Shown here: positions 19,942-33,300 of the stretch, piece by piece
How the letters are laid out: each line of letters starts with the position of its first letter
Position numbering within the stretch: the first letter of the stretch is position 1
Assembly (NCBI GenBank): GCA_016617855.1
Contig: JAECUM010009487.1
Location: 1 to 64,000, forward strand
Length of the DNA stretch: 64,000 nucleotides
Source: Megalonaias nervosa
Taxonomy: Eukaryota; Mollusca; Bivalvia; Unionida; Unionidae
Direction: 5' to 3'
Notes under the pieces: generated by a model
Told to the model about the DNA's origin: nothing
Database searches by the model: none
What the model saw: the letters and a program-made list of their open reading frames with translations, nothing else
Made by a program: the position numbers and the translations under genes

Positions 19942-20328
19942 AGGGTACCCCATTAAAGGGACCCCATGAATGGATATAAATTGGCACAAACAGAAATAAT
20001 TGGCAATATATTGGCAACTAAACTGGCGCAGACAAAAAGCTCGGCCTCTACTGTCTATTTTTGCTGCTTGAAGCGATATAATAATTAATTATATACAAGT
20101 TTTTCTTACAACGATTGGTTACTGAAACAGAGCCTTGTATATTTTTTGCGTCATTTTCACTTGGTCGATTAATCCCCCTATGTTGTTCATATTGTGACTA
20201 AAAAATCAAATAAAATAACACATAAAAAAAACATCGCGATGCGTCCCGTATAGTTTATATTACCAAGCGTTGGTCATTCCAAAGGTTCCATATATTTTTT
20301 TTGCGTCATTCCCCCCCCCCCCTTCCGC
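19942..20328 (-). repeat. Right terminal inverted repeat of the Polinton-like element
   Basis: Inverted partner of 5603-5970. Its outer tip on + is a C12 run (20311-20322), opposite a G6 run in the left copy. The inner part contains several copies of a GGTACCCCAT-type motif that the left copy carries once or twice. Confidence 0.92.
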
Positions 20329-20530
20329 CTGCTGCTCATGGCGTTGAACTAGATACACTGACGATAAACGCGTACTACATGAGTGATGTATTTGTGTTTA
20401 TTACTGTGCAAATGTGTTGCCAAAATTATGCGGTTTAATTTTGATTTAGTCTCCTGCAACCACTGAGCTGTGCAATATATTATCTTCGTGTCTGGACTGT
20501 GAACTTTCCACCATACTAATATATTTTAGA

Positions 20531-20844
20531 ATGGCTGATAGCGGCAGACAGATTACAAAACTAAGAAACTTAAATTTGTATATGGAGAAGAATATTGGAT
20601 ATTATTACAAGTTGCAGGAAGCTGTAAGTATTTAGCTCATAATCCTACGCTGCTGAACGAAAATGATTGTATATAATATTAATTTATACAGACATTTTTT
20701 GGCGGTAAAAGAAAACAACAAATAAAATCCCTTCTTTACAATGACGCAGATAAGACGTTAATTTTATTCGCTTCCACACCTATTAGCCCGGAACGCTATG
20801 TTATCGCGGTACTTAATGTTCTTACAGGTACATATTAAAACTGT
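20531..20844 (+). CDS. Candidate two-exon gene of unknown function
   Basis: Exon 1 (20531-20623) starts at ATG and ends at a strong donor (GCT|GTAAGT). A 68-bp intron ends in TTATACAG. Exon 2 (20692-20844) continues in phase 0 without a stop for over 45 codons and ends either at TAA (GTY-stop) or at a donor in ACAG|GTACAT. The product starts MADSGRQITKLRNLNLYMEK and includes FFGGKRKQQIKSLLYNDADK and a hydrophobic segment (TLILFASTPI). I recognise no domain. The ATG lies about 200 bp from the right end of the Polinton-like element, so the insertion may have altered its promoter or removed upstream exons. Confidence 0.45.
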
Positions 20845-20849
20845 TATGC

Positions 20850-21922
20850 TATTGCTGCTTACTTATAATTTGCAATGTTTCAATGACTTTCCCTCTTTCT
20901 ATTTCTATAAAAAAAATCTTTGTCAATCGAAGCGCGTAAGTGTAAATAAAACAGCGTATGGTGGCTGACCCAGATTAATTTACCATGGAGGAACAACTCT
21001 TATATTATCGCGGTATTTGCCTAACTTACGTATGGTAGCACGCAGGTATTATAATAAACATAAAATACTACTTAACTATGAGAAGAAATGTCCACGCTTG
21101 TACGGGCATAATATTTCCGTAATAAACGAAAGGATTCAATGATAAAATCGAACACACAAATGTAATGCAAGTGTAAATCCATGAATAACAACATTACAAA
21201 TTAAAAGCAATTATTATTTAACTTTATATGAATTTTAAATGCAATGTGGGCAAAGAAATGTAAATATATAACAACTATTATCATTAATATTATTATTATT
21301 ACTGAAACAGTACTGATTTCAAGAGAGTTTAACTGTTATTGTGTTATGAGAAGTATGATCATAAGCAACATTTGGTAAACTTAGGTACATGTTGGCCACC
21401 ATGAAATGAAATTGCAACCTTAACCTTGTAAGGATATGTAAGCCACCATCAGTATATGACTTATAATCATCAAACATCAGCCGACACACTGAATATATTT
21501 TGTAATCAAAACCAACGCAGGTATATCAAGTTCGACTGGAGTTGTGTATATGATGATCAACGTAATTGCATTCACTTTACAAAACAGTGATGTTCGTTCT
21601 TTTTCATTTTAAACTTTTTTAAAAAATGTTGACATTTAGAGGAAATTGTGCTGTAAGATATTTGCGTCCTTACTGGCTACAGCTTTACATCTGTAGACAA
21701 CCGCAAGACGGAAAATCCCGTTTGCCGCGATAACGCAGTCACAAATTAATATACATGTTACATCATTAAAGCTAAATGGTAATTAACGTTAACAAATTTT
21801 ATACACATGAACTGCATTAATCAATATCATAGCAAATATGATTAGTATTTATTAAATATAAGTAAATAAATATATTATAAAGGTAGTAAGTCAATCAAAA
21901 TGTTGTGGTGTTCAACATATGA

Positions 21923-21982
<60 letters not shown>

Positions 21983-22580
21983 CACATTTGCTTCAAACTG
22001 TACGGATTTTGTAAATGTAATTGATCGACGTGCCGCGTATTTTTCTCCCGCTTTCTTTTTTGATGTGTTCGTATAAAAAAGAAGCTCTCTTATCCAGACC
22101 AATATATAAAATCTCTCGTCAGACAGCACTACTATTCTTTTTTAATGTTGTTATTGTGAAAGGACTACTGACTAGTTCTAGTTGTGATCTTTCACGGTCT
22201 ATTCTTGTCGACTAATTATCACTAATAAAACAGAAGATGTGCACCTGTGCACATTTTTGCTACAATGTGTACATGCACAAATTTGTGTTACTTTGAGTTG
22301 CAGACCGTCACAAACACATTTTATAAAATGTGTACATCTACACTTGTACTTTATCTGCATTGTAATCAGTCGGCCGCTATCGACTGTCGTAATATTTAGT
22401 AACTAGAGAGTTTAAATAATTCTTTTTAGTTAGTCTAAAAAAATAGTAACCTTGTCCAGGTGAACTTGGGTGTTCGAAAGGGAAGGTGGTAATATATTTA
22501 CAACAACAATAGGACTGAATCTGATCTCTCAGTATTTGCATAAATCATCAGTGAGAAAAAGTCACGGTATGCTCCGATTG
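20850..22580. other. AT-rich intergenic sequence
   Basis: No further coding segment was recognised. It includes the compound GT/GA microsatellite and probably the promoter and 5' UTR of the NT5DC-type gene, but I see no clear core promoter. Confidence 0.4.
21924..21980. repeat. (GT)n-(GA)n compound microsatellite
   Basis: About 13 GT units followed by about 16 GA units. Confidence 0.97.
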
Positions 22581-22584
22581 CAGT

Positions 22585-22756
22585 ATGGCTGCAAATACAA
22601 TTCGCATTAGTCTTAGAGGCATACCGTTATGTAAATTAGAATTTAATTCTCCCCATTGTTTTCCTTTTCGTCACATATGTCAGTTTAGCACCACTAGCCA
22701 TATCAGGGGTAAAGATTGGGCTAAAGTTTATAATGAAAGAAAGGAGAATATGAAAG
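22585..22756 (+). CDS. NT5DC-type gene, exon 1
   Basis: Starts MAANTIRISLRGIPLCKLEF, a leader rich in Arg, Ser and hydrophobic residues without acids, as in mitochondrial presequences. It ends RGKDWAKVYNERKENMK with donor AAAG|GTAATG, phase 1. The split codon G|CC with exon 2 gives Ala and keeps the frame. The ATG is the first in-frame one. Confidence 0.85.
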
Positions 22757-25700
22757 GTAATGTAGTCAGCAACGCGTATTGAAAATTTGCAATATTGAAA
22801 ACGTGATTTTCCACATTACTCCATGAATATTCATCGCATTGTTATTTTTTATGACAAATTTAACCTGCCCTTGTTTATACTTGTTTATTATTGTTTTAGG
22901 TTCGTCTTTCTCATGGGCGAGGGGTTGCATGTAGTGTCTTGGTCAATCGAGACTGCAAGATTTTAACAAATGCATTAGCTTTGGTGGCTATTAAACTAGT
23001 TCAAGGACAGGATGGTTGTAATGTTGATTTCTGCTTTGGTTATTTTTATTGGATTTGTATTGTTCACCAAAATTGTATTCCAATTAACGTGTGTGTGACT
23101 TGGATTTTTAACAGCTGTTTACAGTTTTTCAGTCATATTGCTACGATGTGTGGCAGCTTATAGTGTCTAGCACTGGGACATCATTCCATGTAGCATCATG
23201 TCTCACCCAGTCACATTATCCTGACACTAGTCTGACCAGTCCTAACACAAACCTCTTAATGCTGAGCGCCAAGCAAGGCAGCTGCTAGTTCCATTTTTAT
23301 AAGTCTTTGGTACGACTCGGCCGGGGTTCAAACACACTACCTCCTGCATCCCAGGCAGACATTCTAACCACTTAAGCCGCCGGAGCTGCTTGTAAGGAGA
23401 GTCTATGGGGATACAGTCAAACCCGCTTATCTCGATTACAACAGGGATGTCAAAAAATCGTCGACATAACGGGCTCCTGAGATATCAGTGTTTAGTTGAT
23501 CAATCTACTGCAGAACAATGATTATGCATCTGAAGTACCAAAAATGAGGAGTTTTATTTCTAAAACCAAACGGCATTTCTAATGCACAATAAAAAAAATA
23601 ATTCAGTCATGCCTGGTTGCAGAAAAAAGAAGATTGGAGTTCTTTTAAATGAGATTAAGTAACAAGTCACATATTTTTACAACAATAAGTTACTGCAACA
23701 ATGTCAGTGGTTTAAAGTTGTTTTTATTTCCCCGTGAATAGCTTCATCCCTTCGGTAGCCTCAGCAAGACAATGATTTTCTCATGCTATCCCAAATCTAG
23801 GCCAATTGAAGTACATGTATATATAGGACTATACTTTTTTTTTTTTTTAAGTATTTTCTTTTGTTAGAGTTGACTTGTGACAAGCTGCAAAATGTACTGA
23901 CCAATATTGTGCATGAAAATCAATCTTTTTCTTTTGATCGTCAGAGGTTCTGTTACAACAGTATATGCCAGTTTTTACCGATAAATTTTGCTTCTGTACC
24001 AGAAAGAGACGGGGTTGTTGGTATTCATGTACCAACAAACTGTAAAATGTGTCTTTAAAGTTAACAGTCTCAACATCAAATTCTGTATGAAGCCAACTTA
24101 TTCCATTCATGCAGTTAGAAGACAACTTATTCCATTCATACAGTTTTGGTCCCATATCCCTCCTGACTTTGATCAGTGATCGTCGGCAAGAACACAGCGC
24201 CAGAAGGAGATTCGGCTAATCTCTTTGATGGAGAGCAAGACTTTGAAATTCAACATAAAAACATCACAAATGGAAGCACTATTCTTTCTGTTTCAAATTT
24301 TAATCCTGTCAGTCACCTTCTGCTTCATTTCATTTGTGTTGAAGAAGATGTAATCATGGTAGAGCTATTGACAATTTCATAAAAACAAAATACTGGGTGC
24401 TATGTATTTTTTTTACAATACCGTTTGTGCTTTCATTTACTCTTGTTCAGAACAAATTAATAACCAATGGGGGGGAGCTTAGTTTGGAGTTTTGTGGGTT
24501 TTTATTTATAGATTATTGTGAGTCACGTGATCTAGCCATGCTGAAGTTGAAGGCTTACGTTTGCACCAAGCATGGAAACACCTTAATTATTACCAAATTT
24601 GTTTTAAATATATTGTGTAAAAAAAATTATGTCTTTTTAGGTATATTTAATGATGTTAACCTGATAATTTTCCGAGTTATAGAGAAGATCAAATTTGCAA
24701 TGCTGTGTGGGGTGAACTATATTGTTGTGGTGTGGACATGTGTTAATGTCCATTTTGAACGCAGTTTATGTAAAAGTCAGAAACGCATTCATTCAGTTTC
24801 CTTACTCTAAAGTATTGTTTACGTGATAATTTTCTCCACTCTATGCAATTGATAAACCATGCATTGATAAGATTGGTTGATTAGCATTTGTACCAGTAGA
24901 ATTTGGTCTTGTACCAACTTTTTCCATCCTTGCCAGTACGAGGTACCAGTAATAGCGGAAACGCCAGATCATTTCTTGTAAAATTTCTCTGAGATGGACA
25001 TTAAAAGTTGCATTTTGTTGAATTAAGCGGGTCAACATGTTACTTTGGACTGAAACTTATGCCCGACATAACGGTGTTGTCGACTTAACAGGGGTCAAGA
25101 TAAGCGGGGAAAAATTAGCATAACAAAGAAGGATTTTTTCGGGACCAGACCAAAATGCTCAACATAGACAGGTTCTTGAGATGACTGAGGTCGAGATAAG
25201 TGGGTTTGACTGTATTGTGTATCTTTGGCTCAGATGTTCAACTGATTTCAGCGCTGGTACAGACATTTTCCTCATAAATTCTTCACATTTTTAACATTCT
25301 TAGATAAGTCTCAAATTGAAACAACACCCTCACCACAAACTTCTAACATTTTGAACATGTACAAGTCTGCTCATGTGGTCAGAGCTGGATATAGTCCATT
25401 TTAAAATGTTAGCAGGTTTGCAATTTTAAGAGACTGCTGAAAAAATAGGACTTTTGCCTTTTGTTGGGCCTGCCTTAGGGGACACAATTACATAGCCAAT
25501 ACTTTGGTGTCCATGCGCATGTCCATATGTCCATCCATAATCTGTATAGGCCCTAGATTAACCCTTTGCTTCCCATATAAAATTCTAACCCTCTTACCTA
25601 TGCCTCCCATATGACATTCACGATGTCATACTCTTGCTTCCTATAGAAACCCCACATAAACTGTAAGGCAACGTCATCTTCAAAAAATTATATTCTCGCA

Positions 25701-28700
25701 TTGCTGGAATAGCCTCAAAATAACCAAATCATTTCCACTGGAAGTTAGCATTTGTTATCAGTTCTGGATTACTGTAAGTTATCATTTGTCATCATTTTGT
25801 GATAAAAACAACTACTGATGCACAAGTTGCTTTGTTTTAAACACAGCAACTTGTGCTTCGAAACTTTAAACATCAGTTTGTAAATACCAATGTGTATTTA
25901 ATCAGCATACTTGGTGACATTATTTTTGAAAATATTTAACTAAAACTTTTCACTGCCATGTTCACGTTATATTCTTCATAATATCAGAAGTCACAAGTGA
26001 ACCTTATGAGAGGCAGAAAAGTTATAATGGCAGACATCGCAGTATCTTGGCAGTACCTGTTCATTAGACAGGCTGTAGTTGTAATTCATTTGGCACATAC
26101 ATTAAGGAATATATAAAATTCATAAGAAACATGATATAAACATATACAACCTATAATTATCAATAACTTTTTTCAAAATTATAATTAAAACGTGTGTGGT
26201 CATATGAAAATCCCTGTTTCTAAAAATAGATACACCCACATAGCATGCGCGGTGCCATTTTACTCTTGGCCGTAGTGTGATTCAGTTGGAAATAGGACTG
26301 TATTTCATGCAAGGATGGACTTTAATGATTATTTCATTGTCGATGAAAAACTCGGGTACTGTTTTGTCAGCAACAATGAAAATAAGCATCAGAGTTTTGA
26401 GGTTATTGTATCTTTGGAACTTGAAATTATTTGCACATTATGTGTTACTAATATTTTTAGATTTTCCAAGCGTAATTCAATCGCCTTCTCAAAAATATAT
26501 TTTATCAAGTTACTCATTCACTTGGCCTGCTTTCGATACATGGGCTTATTAAAGGTTATTAAAAATATTTTATAGTGAGTTCTTGTTATTTGTCATTAGT
26601 GATGTGGCTAAGGATATGTAAATCTATCTAGTAGGCCTATACATGTGTATATAAGAGAAAAAAAATGATCTTACCAAATGATGTTTCATTTCATTGAAGA
26701 GCTGATCTCGAATGTAAATATCAGCTATTTAGCATATCACTTGTTGTCAGACTTTCATGTTGAGGAACAAAACAAACAAACATGACAATAAGAAAAAACT
26801 ATCTACAGTTGTATTGGAGCATATCACAGCTACTCCTCTACAATGAACATGCTTTGATGAAACAGGCTGTGACAATCTGTGCAACATAGATGGATGTTGC
26901 AAATGACACAGTCAAATTTGGTTTCTTTATGTTTCTTTTCTCCATGCTTGGTACAGTATTTGCAGGTGGATTTTTTCCTTTTAAGTGTCTGCAGTCTGTG
27001 TGTCTCAATATTTTCCAGTGTCACTGGGGCTACAGATTTTAGATGCATGGCAACCTTCCTGCACTTGAAACTTCCTATGAGCTGCTTTGCCAAATAAATC
27101 TGAAAATCGAACTGTCTGAATCGTTTTCTTCTTTCCTGATTCTCAGGATAACTCCACCATTGTTATAAAACCATTGATAATGAAATGAAACATATATCAC
27201 CACCATTTCTTTGATGATCATCCAACCAGATATTTGGCCCTGAGTTGGTCACATATGTCAACCCCTTGATAGTACTGTTGGTAATTTGTGACTGCCCTTG
27301 GACGGTTGACCAGTCGCACTGTCCCATCTTTTCTGTTTCCGATTAGCAGTATCAGTGATGGTTGGATCTGCTGCTGTGGATAGGACTATGACTGGTTTCT
27401 TGTCCTTCCACAGTGTGGCTGTCGGGTTTCCATCCTGTCTGATGAAATGGTCTCCTGGCTCCAATATATGGTGGATATTTAAATTCCTCTGGGAAGCCTT
27501 TATGGTTTTTCCTCATGGTGCCACAGGCATATATACCATGTCTCAATAAACTTCGTACCAGTCGAATGGATGTAAAAAAGTTATCAAAATATATATGATA
27601 AAATTTTCCTCTCAAAGGCATAGTAAGCTTTTGTACAACTCGATAGCCAAGACCCTTCATGTTCTCGTTCACTTCATCTGTATCTTCCTTCCCCTGGTAA
27701 AATTCAAACTGGTGACAGAAACCAGACAAACTATCACATCACATCCATTCGTTCAGGCCCCACTTGATTGGCTTTGAAGGAAGGTACTGCTTGGCCTTGT
27801 GTCGTCCCTTGAATGCAGTCATATCTGTAAAGTGCATTATTTTCTTGATAGATCATTTAATGAAGTATTGTATGAAATTTTAATCAAAACTTAAAACAGG
27901 ATCAGTGAATGAAAAGTTAATTTTTTTTGTTATCTTTATTATTATGAAAAGGTATGCATTAAATTTCAGATATTCATGAGTCTAATGTTTTGATTTATGT
28001 ATGGAGATGTGATAGATTGGAGTTGTGTGGTAATGGATATCTGATGTATGTTTTTGTGTGTATATGATATGCATACATGAGTGGTTCATATTGGACATAC
28101 AATTTAAATCATGAATATATTATGGACTTTTTATTTTTATTTTTAAAATTATCACATTAATGTAAAGATGAAAGACAATTTAAATCATGAATATATTATG
28201 GGCTTTTTTTATTTTTATTTTTAAAATTGTCACATTAATATAAAGATGAAAGACAATAAAATATGTATGCATGCATGTATGTATGTGTATTTCTTTTATG
28301 ATCTCTATAATATGTGAGAGTGTGTCTGCTGTGCAATTTACTGTTGGAAAGAAATACATTATTTGTAATGAATGTAGAAATGTATAAAAGCCTTCATCAT
28401 TGGTTTGATGTTGGCGAGGCTTGTATGCCCTGTCAATGTTGGCCAGAACTTCATCCAGTATTGGGCGTATTTTGTGAAGTTTGTCATGGTTATGGTGATC
28501 TGCAGGAAAACCTGTGTTGTTATCATTTAGGTGTAGGTACTTTCTGAGTGGCATTACATTTTTGATTCCTTCATTGGATAGAAACTTTTCATTTGACCAA
28601 TAAAAACTATAATCAGGAGCTTTGATTATCCCCATGAAGATCAACATGACAAGAAAGGCAGACATCTCAGGCACACTGGTCTCTGTCCAGTTTGCATCAC

Positions 28701-30314
28701 TGATTTCATGATCCACATGTTGTTCAGCTGCAAATATATTTATTTCACTTATAATCTTTTCAAAAACTTCAACTGGAAAATATAATTGGAAATAGTCTAG
28801 TTCTGGTGCTGTTTCCTGCAAATTATGTGATGGTCCTGACTGCTGAGTAAATGGACTTCTGTCAGTATCTTGCATGTCTGCAAACCAATCTGGCTGATCA
28901 TCATCAGTGTCACCCGAGTCTGACGACATTTCAATGTCGATATCTGACAACAGAATTTCAGATCCTTCGTCATTAAAGGCATCATTATCTATAAAATCTG
29001 GCATTTTGTCGGAACCTAATCCAAAAAAATTGTTTTTGCTTCCAGACAAATCACTGTAATCAACAGATGAGGACAACATCGCCATGATAAAATCAGGGAA
29101 TTCCCTTCGTAAATACAAAATGTTACTTATAGTATCGTCTGTTATACAATTTGATTGAAACTTTGCATATTGAAATGAATGGAAGAAATTAACAACACTT
29201 TCTTAATTTTGTTATTTTATTTTATATGCCCTGCAATTATGGCCGATTTCGTGTTTTAAACATGTTAAAGCTACATTATACATTACAATGTATGGAAGAA
29301 GACTTACCGTATTTGCCGCGCATTCTAAGAGTGTGATTTTCCACATAAAGAACATAATGACATTATGAATTTATAATGTTAATGTTAACTTCAGCATTAT
29401 ATTTGGAAAAATTACAATTATAAATAATTTACATATTAAATAACTTACATATGTTGAAAAGGCCATAATATTTACATTGAATTGAGGTATTACAATTGGC
29501 TAATGACACCATTTTGGCTGCGACCGTGGAAGACCCTTCTACGTATAATTGGTCAGTTAAATTTAGATTTGTAGGTTCTAATGTTAGGAAATACGTCATT
29601 AAAATCGAATGTTAGTAAAGATATTTTATTAGTATAGACCAGCGTTTGGTTACTTCGCAGCAAATCACCATTTAACTGGAAGATGTAACATATTCATAGT
29701 AGATACTGCTGTGTAATGCATAGATATGCATAGATGGGGGCAAAGGTAAAAGCGTAGTTATATATTGACAGGGTGCAAAGGTAAAGGCATAGAAAAGCGT
29801 ACCTGGGGAGTAAACGGTTAACCTGAATCCTGAAGTTTTTATGTGGTCCGTTTATCAAGTACAGTTGATCACAGTGTCATGTTTCAGGGTTCTCCATGAC
29901 AGAGAATTTTGGATGCATGAAGATTTCAACAGCCATGTCGTTTGTATGCATGATGATTGTCAGTGGACTTCTCTATTCTTTGATCCATATCTACAAAGCA
30001 AGTATCAGTCATGTTGTATGCAGGCTATCAAACAAAGTTCAGGTGATTGTAAACACATTAGTTGAAGCCAGATATCTTAGATCTTATCAGACAAGGAGAT
30101 GAACCACCTGTTAATTGCTTACTAATGTCTAATGATTATTTTGATCTAGACAGTTAACACTTGCATTTTATTGTACATTATATTTAGAGTATGTCAAGAT
30201 TTTGGGAATATTTTGTTTGTTGGAGGAATAAAAATGTTAATTAATGACAGATTGTCATCAAAATCTGTTTGTTTCTGTGTCATATGCAGATATACGTTTG
30301 TTTTCCAGTAGTTA

Positions 30315-30375
<61 letters not shown>

Positions 30376-33300
30376 ACACACACACACACATATTATTCTG
30401 ATTGCAACTTTACATATGAGCCTAATTCAAGAGAGTGGCTGACAGAATATAGTTAACATATCCAACTTTGATAAAGGAACAGAAGATCAAAGAGACGGAA
30501 AGATTTGTGGAATGAATCATGGAATTTGACATTTCCATTAACTGCAAAACAATAAAACAGTAAAAATATTCTATGCCTTCAGGACTCCCGATACTAATGG
30601 TATGGAAAAATGGGAACCAGTCTAGAAATGGGTGAAGATAAAATAGAGTATATATGGGTTTTGCTGGCCAATATTGGTTGATAATGAAAGTAAGATTTTA
30701 GTATAAAAATCTTTTGAGAGTTTATCCTAGTAATAACCGGAAACAATAGGGCATCATTTTATTGATGGAATTTCAGTTCTTTAACAGACTTGCGGTAAGT
30801 TTGGAACCTTTATTGCTGAAATTAGCACCTGACACTTTGGTGTGGATTTGAAAGCACATTTCAAACACATGCAGGTCCAGAAAATGCCACGGCTCATATC
30901 CTTTCCTCTATACAGAAGCTGACATCCAGGTTTCATCTATACTGATAAATATAGGTTTGATCATGAGCACTCAGAAATTTAAAGTTATTGAATTTTTAAT
31001 ATCATGGTGTATGCTTAGGTTTACAAAGGAACTGAATTAGTACCCAGAGTCCTATAGGCTCATTTCCAGACTTTACTGTTTTAGCTGCAGTTTCACCTAT
31101 AATGTTAATGACTTGTGAGAGAGGTTTCTTCTCACATACAGTAATTGAATCAGTACAGTTAGCTGTGGACATTTTGAATAAGAAACTGTAAAGAAATGAC
31201 TTGTGGTGGAGCATAAAGAACTACAGGATTTTGATCGGAAACTGGTGTGGAGGAATTTGTTTAAGTTTGACTAAATGAATGTGACTGTAGTATGCCATGA
31301 TATGATGCTTCAAGATGAAATGAAAAAAAGTGTATGAAATATGGTCATTTGTGTCTTGTTCCAGATTCTTGGCAAATTTTTTGATTTGACATGAAATTAG
31401 GCTAAGCAAACGAATATGTAAAAGAAACTAATCTTTTCTTTGATTTTAATTAGCCATTACATTGCAATCACAATTATTAATCTTATTAAATTCCTTAGTT
31501 ATTCATTCCTTTATTCTAATTCAAAATATTTCACCATGAATAAGCATGAACAATCTGATAACATATGTGTTGGTCATGGTTCTCAATAGATGCATACCCT
31601 TAAGTTTTAATGCTTGGAATTTAATTTTACCCATTTCTGTTGCATGGAAAATCCAGCCATTGTGTTTTTATGACACAATGATTTGTGCCTGAGCATCAGT
31701 TTTGATTACCTTTGATTTGTCTCTGGCATAATTTTTCATTGGTCCTGCTGTCCATAACAAATTACTGTATGCACAATGGTTGACATTTGCTTGACTACTT
31801 TTTACATCATATGGGCCAATAATATTGTAGCATTGCAAAATCAGTATCAACTTGGCAGTACTCACAGATCACTGATCTCCAGCTTACATGTGCGTAAATA
31901 AATCGAGGATAGATTGTTTGAGATTATCTTTGATGTTTATTAGAGGAAGAGTGAATCAATTATAATTTGATAGATTAACTTGTGATCAAATATCAGTGTT
32001 TGTTTGACTGCCCATCATACCATAATCAGGTAGACAAAACTATGGAAAATATGGTGGTTTTTGAAGCCAGTAGCTAAGTTCAGTTTTGTTTTAATGGTGA
32101 TTAAGTTGCTTCAGTTGGTGAAACATGAATGAATTTGGAATCAGTTATAACTTGATCAACTTTCGATCAAACGTCAGCATTTGTTTCAACTCCCATCAGA
32201 GTATAGTCAAATAGATAAAATTCAAAGATATGGCATTTCATGAAGACAGTTGTCTAAAGTATGTGGACGGACTTTTTAATTGTGTTTTATGGGAGAATAA
32301 TTTCCTTCAATTGGCAAATTAAACTTTTAAAATTTTGAATTAGTCTTTTTTTTTCCTGAAATGAATGTATTATTCAGTAACAGTTTACCAGACATGAGGC
32401 TGAATGATTTATTTCATGCTTCGGAATTACCATTAAATCACAATGGTTCAAAGAGGCTTATGGACAGAAAAACATAAAGATTATATGTGAGTGTCTTGGA
32501 CCAAAGGGTGACCATGATTGACTTTTGGCACTGTGTTACGTATATGTAATTAAATTGCTTGTGTGTTAGTTTTAAAATTCTTTTTTATTTTAATTTTGTT
32601 TCATTACATTTTATTATAGTGATTATTTTCACGGGATTTGATATTTTTTCCAGTAAATTCAGTTTGTATAGAACGTAAAAGGTACTGCATTAGCACTATT
32701 TTTAGCTCACTCTGGTTCATAGATTTTGTAAACATCGAGTGAAGACGATTGGCTATTACCAAGGTCATTTCTGCCTGTGTGTTAGCTGAATTGTAACGGC
32801 CTTTCTTTTTTATATATTTTCAGTGTGAGAATTTGGTTCTTAGATAGGGCTATTCTTGCATACGTGATAAATGGCATTTTTTTATTATGCTGTTCAATGT
32901 TAAGAGATCACATGATCCATCTCGCAGGATTGAAATGACGTTTTGGTTGGGTTTAATACTGATATCTCAGTAAAATTTCGGGAGTCGTATGTCTACACCT
33001 TGAAGGAACAAGGTGTTTCCGTTGCTGTTGCCAGATTGTTTTTGAAGTTATCTGTTTTTTGGAATTTAATAATTTATTCTCTAGAAGACTAAACAAGTGT
33101 ACTTTTTTATAAAAAGTACTGGGACAAAGAAATTCAGTGGAAATTTATTCTGGAATTCTATACGGAAACATACTTTGATTCAGTCGAGGATCTGTTACCA
33201 TCAGTACAGACATCATCTGATGTCATCACCTCCATATTGGAATTTCATCGAGATTCGAACCCGGGTTCTATTAGAACTGTTTAGTGATAGGACTTATATT

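Larger units (their letters stand above)
5603..20328. mobile_element. Polinton/Maverick-like endogenous virus-like element
   Basis: About 14.7 kb bounded by long terminal inverted repeats. Visible hallmarks are a family-B DNA polymerase with helicase, an rve-type integrase, a packaging-ATPase C-terminal half, an adenovirus-type protease and a jelly-roll major capsid protein. Accessory genes for a PLA2-like protein, a tail-fibre-like protein and a penton-like candidate are also present. In Polintons and adintoviruses this set supports self-synthesis, integration and probably virion formation. Most right-half genes are on -, polymerase and ATPase on +. Nearly every gene has stops, frameshifts or deletions, so this copy is inactive. 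The exact outer ends and the expected ~6-bp target duplication could not be fixed because the tips contain G/C homopolymers and differ by an indel of about 25 bp. Confidence 0.9.
25562..29817 (-). mobile_element. Complete piggyBac transposon copy
   Basis: Flanked by TTAA on both sides (25558-25561, 29818-29821). The termini are inverted: CCCTTTGCTTCCC at left and CCGTTTACTCCCC read inward at right, each followed by further CCT/GCC-type subterminal repeats. TTAA duplication plus these termini define piggyBac. It occupies 4.26 kb of intron 1, antisense to the host gene, and carries a disrupted transposase. Confidence 0.92.

Noticed and set aside
19705..19989. - strand hydrophobic 94-codon frame near the right TIR
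   Set aside because: Composed of short TIR-adjacent repeats and very rich in Phe/Tyr/Ile; it looks like low-complexity sequence, not a membrane protein.
21875..22129. 84-codon frame with SLSLSL...THTHTH
   Set aside because: Translation of the GA/GT microsatellite.
24397..24810. 137-codon frame as a transposase of the pogo-like element
   Set aside because: No helix-turn-helix or DDE signature visible; very rich in Phe/Cys/Ile/Leu and possibly chance in AT-rich DNA.
28314..28547. 77-codon + frame inside the piggyBac copy
   Set aside because: Antisense shadow of the transposase N-terminal region.
30194..30456. CVCVCV and HTHTHT frames
   Set aside because: Translation of the CA microsatellite.
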